64,000 bases of DNA from an uncultured Saprospiraceae bacterium (GTDB lineage: Bacteria > Bacteroidota > Bacteroidia > Chitinophagales > Saprospiraceae): NCBI GenBank assembly GCA_937980645.1, contig CALJPQ010000027.1, positions 1 to 64,000 of the forward strand. The letters run 5' to 3'. Below are positions 1 through 9,068 of this stretch, one piece after another. Each line of letters opens with the position of its first letter. The first letter of the stretch is position 1. The notes under the pieces were generated by a model. The model worked only from the letters and a program-made list of their open reading frames with translations, did not search any database and had not been told where the DNA came from. The position numbers and the translations under genes are program-made.

Positions 1-1095
1 TTGCTGTTGCACTGCTCTTGCGCACTCACCTGACCCGTCAGGTCTATGCTGTCCTGAAGCGTTACCACCGCCGTATCCACCGCCGTGCAAAGACCCGAAA
101 CGTCCGTCGCCGTAGCCACGTAAACACCCGCCGGAACGGCATTCGGGTTCGCCACCGGCTGGCCAGTTATCGTCGTCCATACAACAGTGCCAGGCAAATT
201 GGTCGTAGCCACCAACGCCGCCGATGGCTCGCAGCCCAGCACGTCGGGCGCGTCCACCGTAAAGTCCTCTTCCGATGGCGATACCTCAATGCTCACCGGC
301 AACGCGCAATCCGCACCCGGCGTAAAGACTACCGTGTACGTGCCAAACGCCGCGTACGTGTACGTCCCGCTGGCCGCTGTGCTCGTGCCCACACCATCGC
401 CAAAGTTCCACACGCCCGGCACGCCGCTGGTGTTGTTGTATAAAATCTCTTTGCTGTTGCACTGCTCTTGCGCACTCACCTGACCCGTCAGGTCTATGCT
501 GTCCTGAAGCGTTACCACCGCCGTATCCACCGCCGTGCACAGGCCCGACACATCCGTCGCCGTAGCCACGTAAACACCCGCCGGAACGGCATCCGGATTG
601 ACCACCGGCTGGCCAGTTATCGTCGTCCATTCAACAGTACCCGGCAAATTGGTCGTCGCCACCAACGACGCCGACGGCTCGCAGCCTACCACATCGGGCG
701 CATTCACTACAAAGTCCTCTTCCGATGGCGATACCTCAATGCTCACCGGCAACGCGCAGTCAGCACTCGGCGTAAAGGTTACTGTATAAGTGCCAAACGC
801 CGCGTACGTGTACGTACCGCTCGCCGCCGTTGAGGTACCTACGCCATCGCCAAAATCCCACACGCCCGGCACGCCGCTGGTGTTATTGAAAAGTATTTCC
901 TTGCTGTTGCACTGCTCTTGCGCACTCACCTGACCCGTCAGGTCTATGCTGTCCTGAAGCGTTACCACCGCCGTATCCACCGCCGTGCACAGGCCCGAAA
1001 CATCCGTCGCCGTAGCCACGTAAACACCCGCCGGAACGGCATTCGGGTTCGCCACCGGCTGGCCAGTTATCGTCGTCCATACAACAGTGCCAGGC
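1..1095. repeat. In-frame 450-bp tandem repeats (at least 2.4 copies)
   Basis: The motif ttgctgttgcactgctcttg recurs exactly at 1, 451 and 901, giving a period of 450 bp or 150 codons. Copies differ by scattered substitutions only. Similarity stops abruptly near 1095. The array continues past the left edge. Each unit encodes one PKD-like domain (VWDFGDGVGTS) plus one Ig-like segment (LPGTVVWTTITGQPV). High nucleotide identity points to recent duplication or ongoing homogenisation. Confidence 0.93.
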
Positions 1096-3383
1096 TGGTT
1101 TGTGGTAGCTGTGAGGGCGGCTGTGGGCTGGCATCCGGTTACATCTGGTGCGCTGACGTTGAAGATGTTATCGGTGATTTGCAGCGAGAGTTTAGCGGGT
1201 TTGGCGCACCCTGAGGCGGGTGTGAAGGTAGCGTTGTAGTCTCCGGGTGCGGCATAGAGGTGCGTCAGGGTATCAGCGCCGTTGGAGTTGGCGGTGTTGC
1301 CGTCGCCGAAGTTCCACACTCCGGGCAGTCCGCTGGTGTTGGCGAAGTTGGCCCGGTAGCTATCGCAGGCTTGTTGGACGGACAGGCTGGGTTCGACGTT
1401 GAGAGAGTCCTGGATGTTTACCGGGAATGTGAGGGTGTCTGTGCATCCTTTTTGATTGAACGCGATAAGGGTAAGGGTGTAGTTTCCGAGTGGGCCGGCA
1501 GCGGTGGTGCTGGCATTGTTTGGATTAGCGATGATGAGTGTTGGTGGATTGGCCGACCATTGGTAGAAGAGGGTGTCAGCAGGTATGAGGTTTTGAGCGT
1601 TGAGGTTAAAGGGGTCGTTGGGGCAGGCGTTGGGCGGTACGGTTGCGCTGAAGTTGGGTGTACGGGCTACGACGTCAGCGGTGGCGGTGCGTGTGCATTT
1701 GAAGGTGTCCGTAGCGATGGCGCGATAGGTGCCTGGCGGTGCGCTGAGTGGGTTGATGGTGTCGCCGGTGAGGGTGGTCCAGACGATGGTGGCGGGCAGG
1801 TTAGTGGTGGCTTTGAGGGTGCCAGGTTCGCCGCAGGTTTCATCGCCGGTGGCGGTGAGTTCGAGGAGCGGTTGGCGGAGGATTAGGACGGTGTCGGTGC
1901 TGGTGCAATCGCCGTTGCTGACGGTTAGGCGGTATTTTGTGGTTGCTGGTGGACTGGCCAGCACCTGCTGTGGGCCTGGGTTGAAGGTAAGGAAGTCAGT
2001 GGGCGTCCAGGTGTAGGTGAAGGCGGAGTCGCCCAGGACGGTGATGGGTACGGCTGAGCCGTCGCAAGAGAGGCCCGGGGTAACGATTTTGAAATCGAGC
2101 AGGCTGTCAACGGCGAAGGGTTTTGTGATGGTGTCGGTGCATCCTTCGGAATTGGTAACGATGAGGGTAGCCAGGCCACTGGTGCGGTTGGGTAAAGGTA
2201 CGGTTACGTTAGGCTGATTGCTTTGAACGCTTCCGCCATTCCACACGATGCGCCACTCCCATAGGACAATGACAGGCGTTGAAGTGGCTGCATTGATGAA
2301 CTTGACGTAGAAGAGGGTGTCTGCACAGAATTTCGAGAGGGTAAAGTCGGCTTTGAGGTCGGTAATTACTCCGATAGCAGTGTTTGCGGCAGCAGTGCAT
2401 CCGCGTGCGTCGGTGGCGGTAACGCTGTACGTGCCTGGCCCTAATCCGGTGAGGGTCTGCCCGCTTGCGCCGTTGACACCCGGCCCTTGCCAGATGTACG
2501 TGTAGGGCGCTGAACCGTTGGTGGCGTTAGCCGTGAGGACGCCGTTTCGGTCATTGGCGCAATTGAGCTTTTGGGTTCCACTGACCTTCAGATTGACCTT
2601 CGATAGTGCTCCAATAACGCCGCTAGCAGTTCCGGTGCAGCCGGTGATCTGGTCGGTTACGGTAACGGCCACCTGCGTGCCAGCAGCCAATCCGGTTACC
2701 TGGTGGGTGTTGAGCGGGCTGACGTTCCAGGTGTAGCGATAGTTTCCGGCAGGCGGGTTTACCAATGCGGTTGCGGTTCCGTTGTTGACGCCTTCGCAGT
2801 CGGCCCGTTTAATCACCAATTGCACTTTCAGGCTGTCCATCGTTGGCGGACATATGGCGGTGTCGCGCTGGCAACCATTGGCATCCGTTACGGTGATGAT
2901 GTAAATGCTCATGGGCATCAGGTTATTGGCCGTCGGCCCCTGCACGCCATGGCTCCATTCGACGGAATACGGCGGCGTACCGCCAAACGGATGCATCGTC
3001 ATCGTAGCCGGAAAGCCGTTGCACGACGGGACGTTGACCACGAGGTTGAAATAAATCGGTAAAGGTTGGGTTACCTGGATCGAGCCTACGCGCGTTGTAC
3101 CAGCATTGTCGGTAACGGTTACGGTGTACGTTCCTGCGCTCAGCCCTTCGATGGTGGACGTTTGCCCACCGTTGCTCCACTGATACGAATATGGGAAGGT
3201 GCCTCCACTGACATTGGCCGTGGCCGAGCCGTTGGCGTCGCCAGCACACGAGGGCGCCGTAAAGCTCATGGTCAATTGCAGCGGACCTTGCGCCTTTAGT
3301 GCAAAAGCCAAAAGCCACAGGTAGGCCACCGCCCACCCCGTTTTCTTATTTGGGTTAAAAAGAGAAATGTATGTACGTGTCAT
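1..3383 (-). CDS. Giant SprB/PKD-repeat cell-surface adhesin (3' part outside window)
   Basis: The frame starting at the ATG at 3381-3383 stays open to the left edge, about 1127 codons without a stop. I checked the frame at about 2939, 2219, 1559, 1259 and 5, and all agree. The N-terminus is a signal peptide (hydrophobic run ending ALKAQG). It is followed by Gly/Thr-rich units such as SCAGDANGSATANVSGG, GTFPYSYQWSNG and LSAGTYTVTVTD, typical of SprB repeats, and then PKD-like units with VWNFGDG and GTYTVTFTP. The family is secreted by the T9SS and displayed on the surface of gliding or adhesive Bacteroidota. Expected C-terminal sorting domain lies beyond the window. It follows the PorE-like gene by 81 bp on the same strand, so co-expression is likely. 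Exact role (gliding, adhesion or matrix) is inference. Confidence 0.85.
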   Translation of the reverse strand, partial: MTRTYISLFNPNKKTGWAVAYLWLLAFALKAQGPLQLTMSFTAPSCAGDANGSATANVSGGTFPYSYQWSNGGQTSTIEGLSAGTYTVTVTDNAGTTRVGSIQVTQPLPIYFNLVVNVPSCNGFPATMTMHPFGGTPPYSVEWSHGVQGPTANNLMPMSIYIITVTDANGCQRDTAICPPTMDSLKVQLVIKRADCEGVNNGTATALVNPPAGNYRYTWNVSPLNTHQVTGLAAGTQVAVTVTDQITGCTGTASGVIGALSKVNLKVSGTQKLNCANDRNGVLTANATNGSAPYTYIWQGPGVNGASGQTLTGLGPGTYSVTATDARGCTAAANTAIGVITDLKADFTLSKFCADTLFYVKFINAATSTPVIVLWEWRIVWNGGSVQSNQPNVTVPLPNRTSGLATLIVTNSEGCTDTITKPFAVDSLLDFKIVTPGLSCDGSAVPITVLGDSAFTYTWTPTDFLTFNPGPQQVLASPPATTKYRLTVSNGDCTSTDTVLILRQPLLELTATGDETCGEPGTLKATTNLPATIVWTTLTGDTINPLSAPPGTYRAIATDTFKCTRTATADVVARTPNFSATVPPNACPNDPFNLNAQNLIPADTLFYQWSANPPTLIIANPNNASTTAAGPLGNYTLTLIAFNQKGCTDTLTFPVNIQDSLNVEPSLSVQQACDSYRANFANTSGLPGVWNFGDGNTANSNGADTLTHLYAAPGDYNATFTPASGCAKPAKLSLQITDNIFNVSAPDVTGCQPTAALTATTNQPGTVVWTTITGQPVANPNAVPAGVYVATATDVSGLCTAVDTAVVTLQDSIDLTGQVSAQEQCNSKEILFNNTSGVPGVWDFGDGVGTSTAASGTYTYAAFGTYTVTFTPSADCALPVSIEVSPSEEDFVVNAPDVVGCEPSASLVATTNLPGTVEWTTITGQPVVNPDAVPAGVYVATATDVSGLCTAVDTAVVTLQDSIDLTGQVSAQEQCNSKEILYNNTSGVPGVWNFGDGVGTSTAASGTYTYAAFGTYTVVFTPGADCALPVSIEVSPSEEDFTVDAPDVLGCEPSAALVATTNLPGTVVWTTITGQPVANPNAVPAGVYVATATDVSGLCTAVDTAVVTLQDSIDLTGQVSAQEQCNS

Positions 3384-3464
3384 AAAACTGCTTTGTAACG
3401 GCCAATTTTGTCTGGCCCAGGTAAAGTTTTAAAACAAGGTCTCCCCCAGGCTAAATTGTATTTT

Positions 3465-6275
3465 CTATCGCCTTCGGTGGTAATCGGGCAAGGGCATGCC
3501 GCCAACTGTAGCGCGCACGCCGATAATTTCAACGCGCCGCTCGCGTGCAGCATCCACACTATACACCGACATGCGGCGGTCTTTAGGATCGGCACTGACG
3601 GACTTGGGTGCTTTGGCCGCGCCGTTGGGCTCGCGCGTCAGTTTCAACTGGCCCGTCTTGATATAGGGCCGATACAGCCCTCCTTCAAAGAGGTCAAAAT
3701 GGTTGAATACACTGCTTACTCGGCGCGACGTCAGATCTAAGTTGTAGGCCGCACTGGCCAATGGCGAGGCAAAACCGCTGATTTTGATTTCAATCTCGAT
3801 GCCGTTATCCAGCATTTCGTATAGCACTTCGGTGAACATACGCATGCGGTCCCATTCACCCTTGACACGCCGCTCAAAAAAAGTGTCTATATCGTACTGC
3901 GCCATTTCCAACTCTTTTCCGGTCAGTCCTTTGCAGAAGACGTCTATGTACTCCTGCTTTCGGTTGTAATAAGGCAGATACGTTTCGTTGTACTGCTCTT
4001 TAATGCTGGTTACCCCAATGCGCGATGGACCGGGTCGGTCGTTGTCGAAGTACAGCGTAATGGGCAAATACGCTTCTGGACGCAGCGGGCGCAGATACAA
4101 TTTGCGCTCGACACTCTGGAAAGGCAGCTTGGGCAGGGCTTCCGTATTCACATCGGCCGAGTCGCGCGTGTAGCCCTCTTTGGTCGCAATGACGCGATAG
4201 CGGGTATCGTAGTGGATAACGGTGTGGTAGTCGTTGCTGTCTGGCCCGGTGCGGTGTACCCACGTTTCGCGCGGTATCTTCAGCTCGACGACGGTGATGG
4301 TTACATCGGTCAATGGGTCCTTGAGTACATCGTCGAAGACGTAAACATCCAGTTTCAGCCCGCGGCTCAGGCGCAGTTCGCGGTAGAGCGTGGTGTCTTT
4401 CTGCGGCGCCAGGCCGACGGTACTCACACGCAGTGAATCGGTAGTGAAGCCGGGTTTGATGGCTTTGAGTTCGTATTCATGCTGGAATTTCAGCGGAAAG
4501 CGATAGGTATGCTGGCCGGGTTCGTTGCGCGTTTCGAAAGCCAGCCCTTTGCCGCCCTCACCGCGTTCGGTCTGGCCGTCGGGCCGCAGGAAGGACAGCG
4601 TGTTGAATACCACATCGGCCCCTGTGAACGGCTTAAGCGAGTCGGCATCCACTACGGTTACGACCAGGTCAATCTGGATGGCCGTCAGGCAACGGCGCTG
4701 CTCGAAGGACTCATCCCACAGGCGGCCGGGCATATCAAACTGCAACGTATCGGGCCGATACCCCGGTTTTTCTGTAATAATCCAGTAAGATTTACCTGAT
4801 TGCAGGGGGAAGGTGTGTTTCGAGCCAGGCACGGTTACGCGGCTGAGCTCCTTGGGACCTTCGGGCGTAACCTCGTAAAGCGTCATGGTGGTGTACAGCA
4901 GTTCGTTGCCTGTGCCTTCGTCGCAGGCGGCGATGGAAACTTCGGGGCGGCCTACACCGATTTTGAAGATGTCGTAGCAGCAATCTTCTTCCGAAAAGTT
5001 CATAGCCCCTTCGCGGTTGGTTGAGAAGAAGGCCAGTCGGCTGTTTTCCGAAAGAGAGTAGAAGACATCGTTGGCGCTAGAGTTGATAGGGGCTGGCAAA
5101 TGCTCTACGGTTCCCCAGGCACCGTCTTTGTATTCGGCGCGATAGACGTCGAAGCCGCCGAGGCTTTGGCGCCCGTTGCTGCTGAAATAGAGCGTGCCGG
5201 TAGGGGCATGGAAGAAGGGCGTTACGTCGTCGCCTTCGGTGTTGAGGGCGGCCAGGTTGATAGGCTCAGCAAAGCGTCCGTTTTCGATTTTGCAGTACCA
5301 GATGTCTTTTCCGCCTTTACCGCCGGGGCGGTCGCTGACGAAGAAGAGGGTTTCTGCCGTCTCACCAGGCAGCGTCGCCACATGAGGTTGGGTGGTGGTG
5401 TAGTCTTTCAGGTTGATGCCTTTGGGCAGTTTTTGTGGGCGGCTCCAGGTGGCGTCGCCGGTGCGCTGGCGGCGGTAGAGGTCGAAGCGCAGGCGTCCGC
5501 CGCGGCGGTATTTGGCGATGGCGTAGTAAGCGCTCGTCTGGTCGCGGTTGTAGGCCAGGTAGGCGGTATGGCGTCGGCGTTCGTTGAGGTCTAAGCGTCG
5601 GATATCCACGCTGCCGTCGGGGCGTGGTTCGGCGCTGAAGAGTTGCAGCATGGGGCTGGCCGAGTCGCCCTTGTACGGGTGGCCATAGGCTGAATAATAG
5701 AGGCGATTATCCCACCAGCGGGTCGAGTACTCGGCAAACGGCGTGTTGACGTAGTCGCGCAGGCTGTCTAAGGTGAGGTCAGCAGTATTTTGATAGACCT
5801 GGATGGCCCAATCGCAATTGCGGATGCCGTCGAGGGCTTTTCGGCGCAGTTCGGGCACAGCAGCCTGTTGGCTGGCTTGCTGGTAAAGAGCGCGGGCGTC
5901 GGCGTATTGACCGCTGAGGTAGCGGATTTCAGCCAGGCGAAACAGCAGAAGCGCCTCGTCGGCAGCCATCTGGTTGGTTCTCAGATATTCATAGGCAGCG
6001 GCGGCGGTGGCGTAGTGCGTGTGTGCCGTAGCGGCAGCGGCCAGCCCTTCCCAGGCGGCTACGTTGCGCTCGTCAGCCCTAAGCAGACGCCGGTAGTACT
6101 GCATGGCAGCGTAATAATCGCCTTCGTAATAACTGCGGCGGGCGCGGTTTTCCAACGCTTTTAGCGAAGGCCCTCGTTCTAAATCCCCGCCGATGCGTTC
6201 AGGAATGCCTCTTTGGGCCCATGCCGAAATGGCTAATATCCCCCAAAGAGCCGTTATCAGGTAGTTCTTTCTCAT
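3465..6275 (-). CDS. PorE-like T9SS envelope protein (TPR, WD40-like propeller, OmpA-like C-terminus)
   Basis: About 936 aa. The ATG at 6275 gives a clean signal peptide (MRKNYLITALWGILAISAWA); an upstream TTG at 6305 would add ten unsuitable residues. Order of domains: TPR-like helices (residues about 20-150), PD40/WD40-like beta-propeller blades with FFVSDRPGG, LYFSSNG and FDVYRAEY, then carboxypeptidase-regulatory-like beta domains, and a C-terminal OmpA-like region with ISGFASPLAS, N-LDLTSRRV and ending RERRVEI. This architecture is that of PorE, a T9SS periplasmic component thought to bind peptidoglycan. The gene lies 30 bp after the PorP/SprF gene and 81 bp before the giant adhesin, fitting a secretion/surface operon. 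Many Bacteroidota carry paralogues, so it may serve a specific cargo rather than be the core PorE. Confidence 0.8.
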   Translation of the reverse strand: MRKNYLITALWGILAISAWAQRGIPERIGGDLERGPSLKALENRARRSYYEGDYYAAMQYYRRLLRADERNVAAWEGLAAAATAHTHYATAAAAYEYLRTNQMAADEALLLFRLAEIRYLSGQYADARALYQQASQQAAVPELRRKALDGIRNCDWAIQVYQNTADLTLDSLRDYVNTPFAEYSTRWWDNRLYYSAYGHPYKGDSASPMLQLFSAEPRPDGSVDIRRLDLNERRRHTAYLAYNRDQTSAYYAIAKYRRGGRLRFDLYRRQRTGDATWSRPQKLPKGINLKDYTTTQPHVATLPGETAETLFFVSDRPGGKGGKDIWYCKIENGRFAEPINLAALNTEGDDVTPFFHAPTGTLYFSSNGRQSLGGFDVYRAEYKDGAWGTVEHLPAPINSSANDVFYSLSENSRLAFFSTNREGAMNFSEEDCCYDIFKIGVGRPEVSIAACDEGTGNELLYTTMTLYEVTPEGPKELSRVTVPGSKHTFPLQSGKSYWIITEKPGYRPDTLQFDMPGRLWDESFEQRRCLTAIQIDLVVTVVDADSLKPFTGADVVFNTLSFLRPDGQTERGEGGKGLAFETRNEPGQHTYRFPLKFQHEYELKAIKPGFTTDSLRVSTVGLAPQKDTTLYRELRLSRGLKLDVYVFDDVLKDPLTDVTITVVELKIPRETWVHRTGPDSNDYHTVIHYDTRYRVIATKEGYTRDSADVNTEALPKLPFQSVERKLYLRPLRPEAYLPITLYFDNDRPGPSRIGVTSIKEQYNETYLPYYNRKQEYIDVFCKGLTGKELEMAQYDIDTFFERRVKGEWDRMRMFTEVLYEMLDNGIEIEIKISGFASPLASAAYNLDLTSRRVSSVFNHFDLFEGGLYRPYIKTGQLKLTREPNGAAKAPKSVSADPKDRRMSVYSVDAARERRVEIIGVRATVGGMPLPDYHRRR

Positions 6276-6305
6276 AAGAAAAGGCATACAGGACGGGACG
6301 TTCAA

Positions 6306-7343
6306 TCAATCAACAGGGCACGGATGCAGCACGGGTTTGATTTTGTAAAGGCGATAAATGAGCGCCACCTCTGGGCCGCCGCGGTTATTGGTGGCCACTA
6401 CGAAATCCGACAGGTTCAGGTCGTAGGAAAAACCCAATGTCCAGGTTTTCCAGTTCACCTCAGCCGTCCAGATCATCGCGTCGGTATAGCGGTGCCGGAA
6501 GCTGACACCCAGCTGTAAGGCCAGCTCTTCGTAGGGTTTGTCGTTGACCAACAGGCGGCCCGCCAGCCCGTAAACGAGCTCCCGATAGGCGCCCTGCTGC
6601 TGATAAAAGACCTGACCCAGCACGTCGAAGGAAGCCGAGGCCTGCACCAAGCCAATGCCGTACAGGGCCTTTCGCTCGGCCAGCCGCACGTCAGAAGCGT
6701 TGTTCCAGAAGTTGTGCCTGGGCCGATTGACGTGGTGAATGCCGCCACCTATATCAAAGCGGGTGCGCTTCTGGCGTGCTTGAAAGCGGTAGTTCAGCCC
6801 GGCGCTCAGGTCGAAGTAGGCCAGGTTGTCGCTGAAGAGCGTGCCGTCTTCGCGCGTAACGGCCGAGGGGTCAAACATGCAGTCCACAAATTGCGCATCG
6901 AACGTCCAGCGCGTGGTATTGAACGAGCGCTGCCCGAAGGCCGGCGTTACGCCGATAGAGAGGAAATGGTTTTTGGCCAGCGGTTGCGTCAGGCCCAGCG
7001 GCAGGCCCACCACCAGCGAGGTCAGCTCCAGTGCTCCTTGCCGGTCGTGGCTCAAAGCCAACCCGCCGGTGAAATAGCGGTCGTACCGGTTGGGGCGGTA
7101 GTAAAATTTATTCTCCACCGTACCCATAAACGTCGTGTACGGCACCGGCACGCCGCGCCACTGACTGCGGTAATTGCCCACAAACCGCGTGTCGCCTCCG
7201 AAGATGCCGTTCAGGCCAGGGCTGAGGTTCAGCGGCGCATTGTAAAACTGGGAAAAATGGATGTCCTGGGCACGTATCGCAGCACCACTCAGCAGCAGCG
7301 CCAACACCCACAGGACGCGAAAAAAAGGTAGTTCTCTATTCAC
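6306..7343 (-). CDS. PorP/SprF-family type IX secretion membrane protein
   Basis: About 345 aa. Begins with a signal peptide ending GAAIRAQ, followed by DIHFSQFYNAPLNLSPGLNG, the hallmark N-terminus of the PorP/SprF family, and NYRSQWRGVPVPYTTF. The rest alternates aromatic beta strands, consistent with an outer-membrane barrel. These proteins help deliver or anchor T9SS type B cargo such as SprB. No in-frame ATG precedes the signal peptide; I chose the GTG at 7343 (MNRELPFFRVLW), while TTG at 7376 or GTG at 7349 would lengthen it slightly. It is first in the run PorP/SprF, PorE-like, adhesin. Confidence 0.85.
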   Translation of the reverse strand: MNRELPFFRVLWVLALLLSGAAIRAQDIHFSQFYNAPLNLSPGLNGIFGGDTRFVGNYRSQWRGVPVPYTTFMGTVENKFYYRPNRYDRYFTGGLALSHDRQGALELTSLVVGLPLGLTQPLAKNHFLSIGVTPAFGQRSFNTTRWTFDAQFVDCMFDPSAVTREDGTLFSDNLAYFDLSAGLNYRFQARQKRTRFDIGGGIHHVNRPRHNFWNNASDVRLAERKALYGIGLVQASASFDVLGQVFYQQQGAYRELVYGLAGRLLVNDKPYEELALQLGVSFRHRYTDAMIWTAEVNWKTWTLGFSYDLNLSDFVVATNNRGGPEVALIYRLYKIKPVLHPCPVD

Positions 7344-7602
7344 AGGCACAAAATTTTGCTTCGGGAGAAAAAACAACAGGCAACCGGCCCTGCAGGGATA
7401 GCAACGAAACGGGGCAAAAAATATACCATCCGAACGCCGCTTTAACGACCTGTACCTGCTTTAACCTCAGACGGGTAGGGGGCGCGGAGGACTAAAAAGA
7501 CCACCCAAAAGCGGTCAGCCGACTTATCACAAGGGGAAACGGCGGTAAAGGTATGCTGCTTGAAACGCTTTTGCGCGCATTCGCACCTTTCTGAAAACAT
7601 CA

Positions 7603-7630
7603 GGGGTCTGTCCGCAAGCGGACAAACCCC
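7603..7630 (-). terminator. Strong hairpin just 3' of tRNA-Ala
   Basis: Read on the minus strand, GGGGTTTGTCCGC pairs with GCGGACAGACCCC (one G-U wobble), closed by a CTTG tetraloop. It sits about 15 bp past the tRNA 3' end. The following T tract is weak (TGATGTTTTC), so it may instead be a processing or stability hairpin. Confidence 0.5.
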
Positions 7631-7644
7631 CAATCAATGCTCTG

Positions 7645-7718
7645 TGGAGCATGCGGGACTCGAACCCGCGACCTCTGCGATGCGAACGCAGCGCTCTAGC
7701 CAACTGAGCCAATGCCCC
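7645..7718 (-). tRNA. tRNA-Ala (anticodon CGC)
   Basis: The minus strand folds into a full cloverleaf of 74 nt: acceptor GGGGCAT/ATGCTCC, D arm GCTC-AGTTGGCTA-GAGC, anticodon stem CTGCG/CGCAG with loop TTCGCAT (anticodon CGC, reading GCG), and T arm GCGGG-TTCGAGT-CCCGC. The acceptor contains the G3-U70 wobble that identifies alanine tRNAs. CCA is not encoded. Confidence 0.95.
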
Positions 7719-7940
7719 TGATTCGCGAGGGCAAAGATGCACCAAGATTTGGCAAAAATGGATGCCTCCTTCACCCAAAAACCAGTGTTCACAAAAACCC
7801 TTCGCATCTTCGGAAGCGCCTCCGCATTAAGCAGCTTTTGCACCCGTGTCCAAAGGCATCCTTTCCTACGAGAAAGGTCAAAAAGCCCAAGTGCCTGGTC
7901 TCCTGCCAGCCACAGGCGCGCAAAGGAGGCAAGCCCGGGC

Positions 7941-9068
7941 CTATCTCAGCTCAAAATCTCCATACTGCAGGCGAGCCGTAATGACGCGCGGCGCATTGGC
8001 ATCGCCCGAAAAGCCGGAGACTTTGACCTGCCCGCCGATAGACTCCCTGAGCATGGAGCGCGACAGGTTGAGCGTGCGCACATCGGTGTGTTTGCCCTCG
8101 GCGTCTAAGCGAAATGCCGCACCCGGCTCAACGGCAATTTTTACATCGGTATATTTCGCCTGCACGCGCGCTTCGGAGAACTGGCGCCCCAAGGCCCGAA
8201 CGTCGAGCCCGCCATAGTTCAGGTCGGCATCCATGACATCCGCCACACGTTCTATGCGGGAGTCGGTGTATTGCGCGGTAAGGAATAGCGAGCCTATCTG
8301 ACGCCCCCGCAGGTCGGTATATCGCGTCTGAAGGCGCAGCGTTTCCACTTCACCAAAGTTGATCTTGTCGTATTTGGACGTCAGGCGCACCTGGGCGGCC
8401 CGCGCAAGGCGAATATCGGAGTAGCGCGTATCTAAAACAATATCGTCAGCGCGCTCGACCAACAGATCGGAATAGCTGATGTAGCCAGTAAGATTACGCA
8501 CCTGATTAAGCGAAGCCTTGCCGTAGTTAATGGACAGATCAGCATCGCCTCCGAGATTTTCACCGCGCAGGTTGCCGTATCGGATTTCAGCCATAAGCTT
8601 GCCCTTGAGGCTGGACACATGTGCGTCGCCATAGCGGTTTTTCAGGTCGAGCTGGTTGTCGGCAGGCAGCCAGACGTCGTAGTTAATTTTAAAATCGGTC
8701 GCTTTAAAGCCAAATACAGTAACGCTAGTACGTTGCTCAAGGTCAATGACGGTTTCAGCCTTTACGTAGTCCGCCGTATGGAGAAAGTTGACCTTAATGC
8801 GCTCAAAAACACGGTCAGCAGCGCGCTGGTCGGCAGCATTGACGACGATGGTGATTTCCATTTTCACCGAGCGATTGGCCCAAGTATTCACCCTAACATT
8901 GCCGTACTTATTGTAAATAGCCGTCGTGCCCGTAGGCGAAATGCCAAATTCGCGGTTTATTTTTTTAGAAAACTCCTGCTCGGGTTTTTCGGCCCACGCT
9001 GGTGCGGCCCACAGCCATCCGATGAGCCAGGCAAGGGCCAGAAAGTGCCTATATCTTTTCGGTGTCAT
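7941..9068 (-). CDS. DUF4097-like exported beta-helix protein of a sigma/anti-sigma operon
   Basis: 375 aa with an N-terminal signal peptide (WLIGWLWAAPAWAE). The body is made of short repeating beta units with the recurrent pattern YGD/YSD/YTD (KNRYGDAHV, EIRYGNLRG, SINYGKAS, TRYSDIRL, SKYDKINF, TRYTDLRG, AQYTDSRI, AKYTDVKI). This resembles the DUF4097/adhesin-like beta-solenoid family found after ECF sigma and anti-sigma genes in Bacteroidota. Its start overlaps the anti-sigma stop by 20 bp, so it is translationally coupled. A role as an envelope sensor or target of the sigma system is inference. Confidence 0.7.
   Translation of the reverse strand: MTPKRYRHFLALAWLIGWLWAAPAWAEKPEQEFSKKINREFGISPTGTTAIYNKYGNVRVNTWANRSVKMEITIVVNAADQRAADRVFERIKVNFLHTADYVKAETVIDLEQRTSVTVFGFKATDFKINYDVWLPADNQLDLKNRYGDAHVSSLKGKLMAEIRYGNLRGENLGGDADLSINYGKASLNQVRNLTGYISYSDLLVERADDIVLDTRYSDIRLARAAQVRLTSKYDKINFGEVETLRLQTRYTDLRGRQIGSLFLTAQYTDSRIERVADVMDADLNYGGLDVRALGRQFSEARVQAKYTDVKIAVEPGAAFRLDAEGKHTDVRTLNLSRSMLRESIGGQVKVSGFSGDANAPRVITARLQYGDFELR

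Noticed and set aside
18..1214. Several plus-strand frames of 60-140 codons in the adhesin repeat
   Set aside because: They repeat with the 450-bp unit and are Arg/His-rich shadows of the minus-strand adhesin frame, which has family features.
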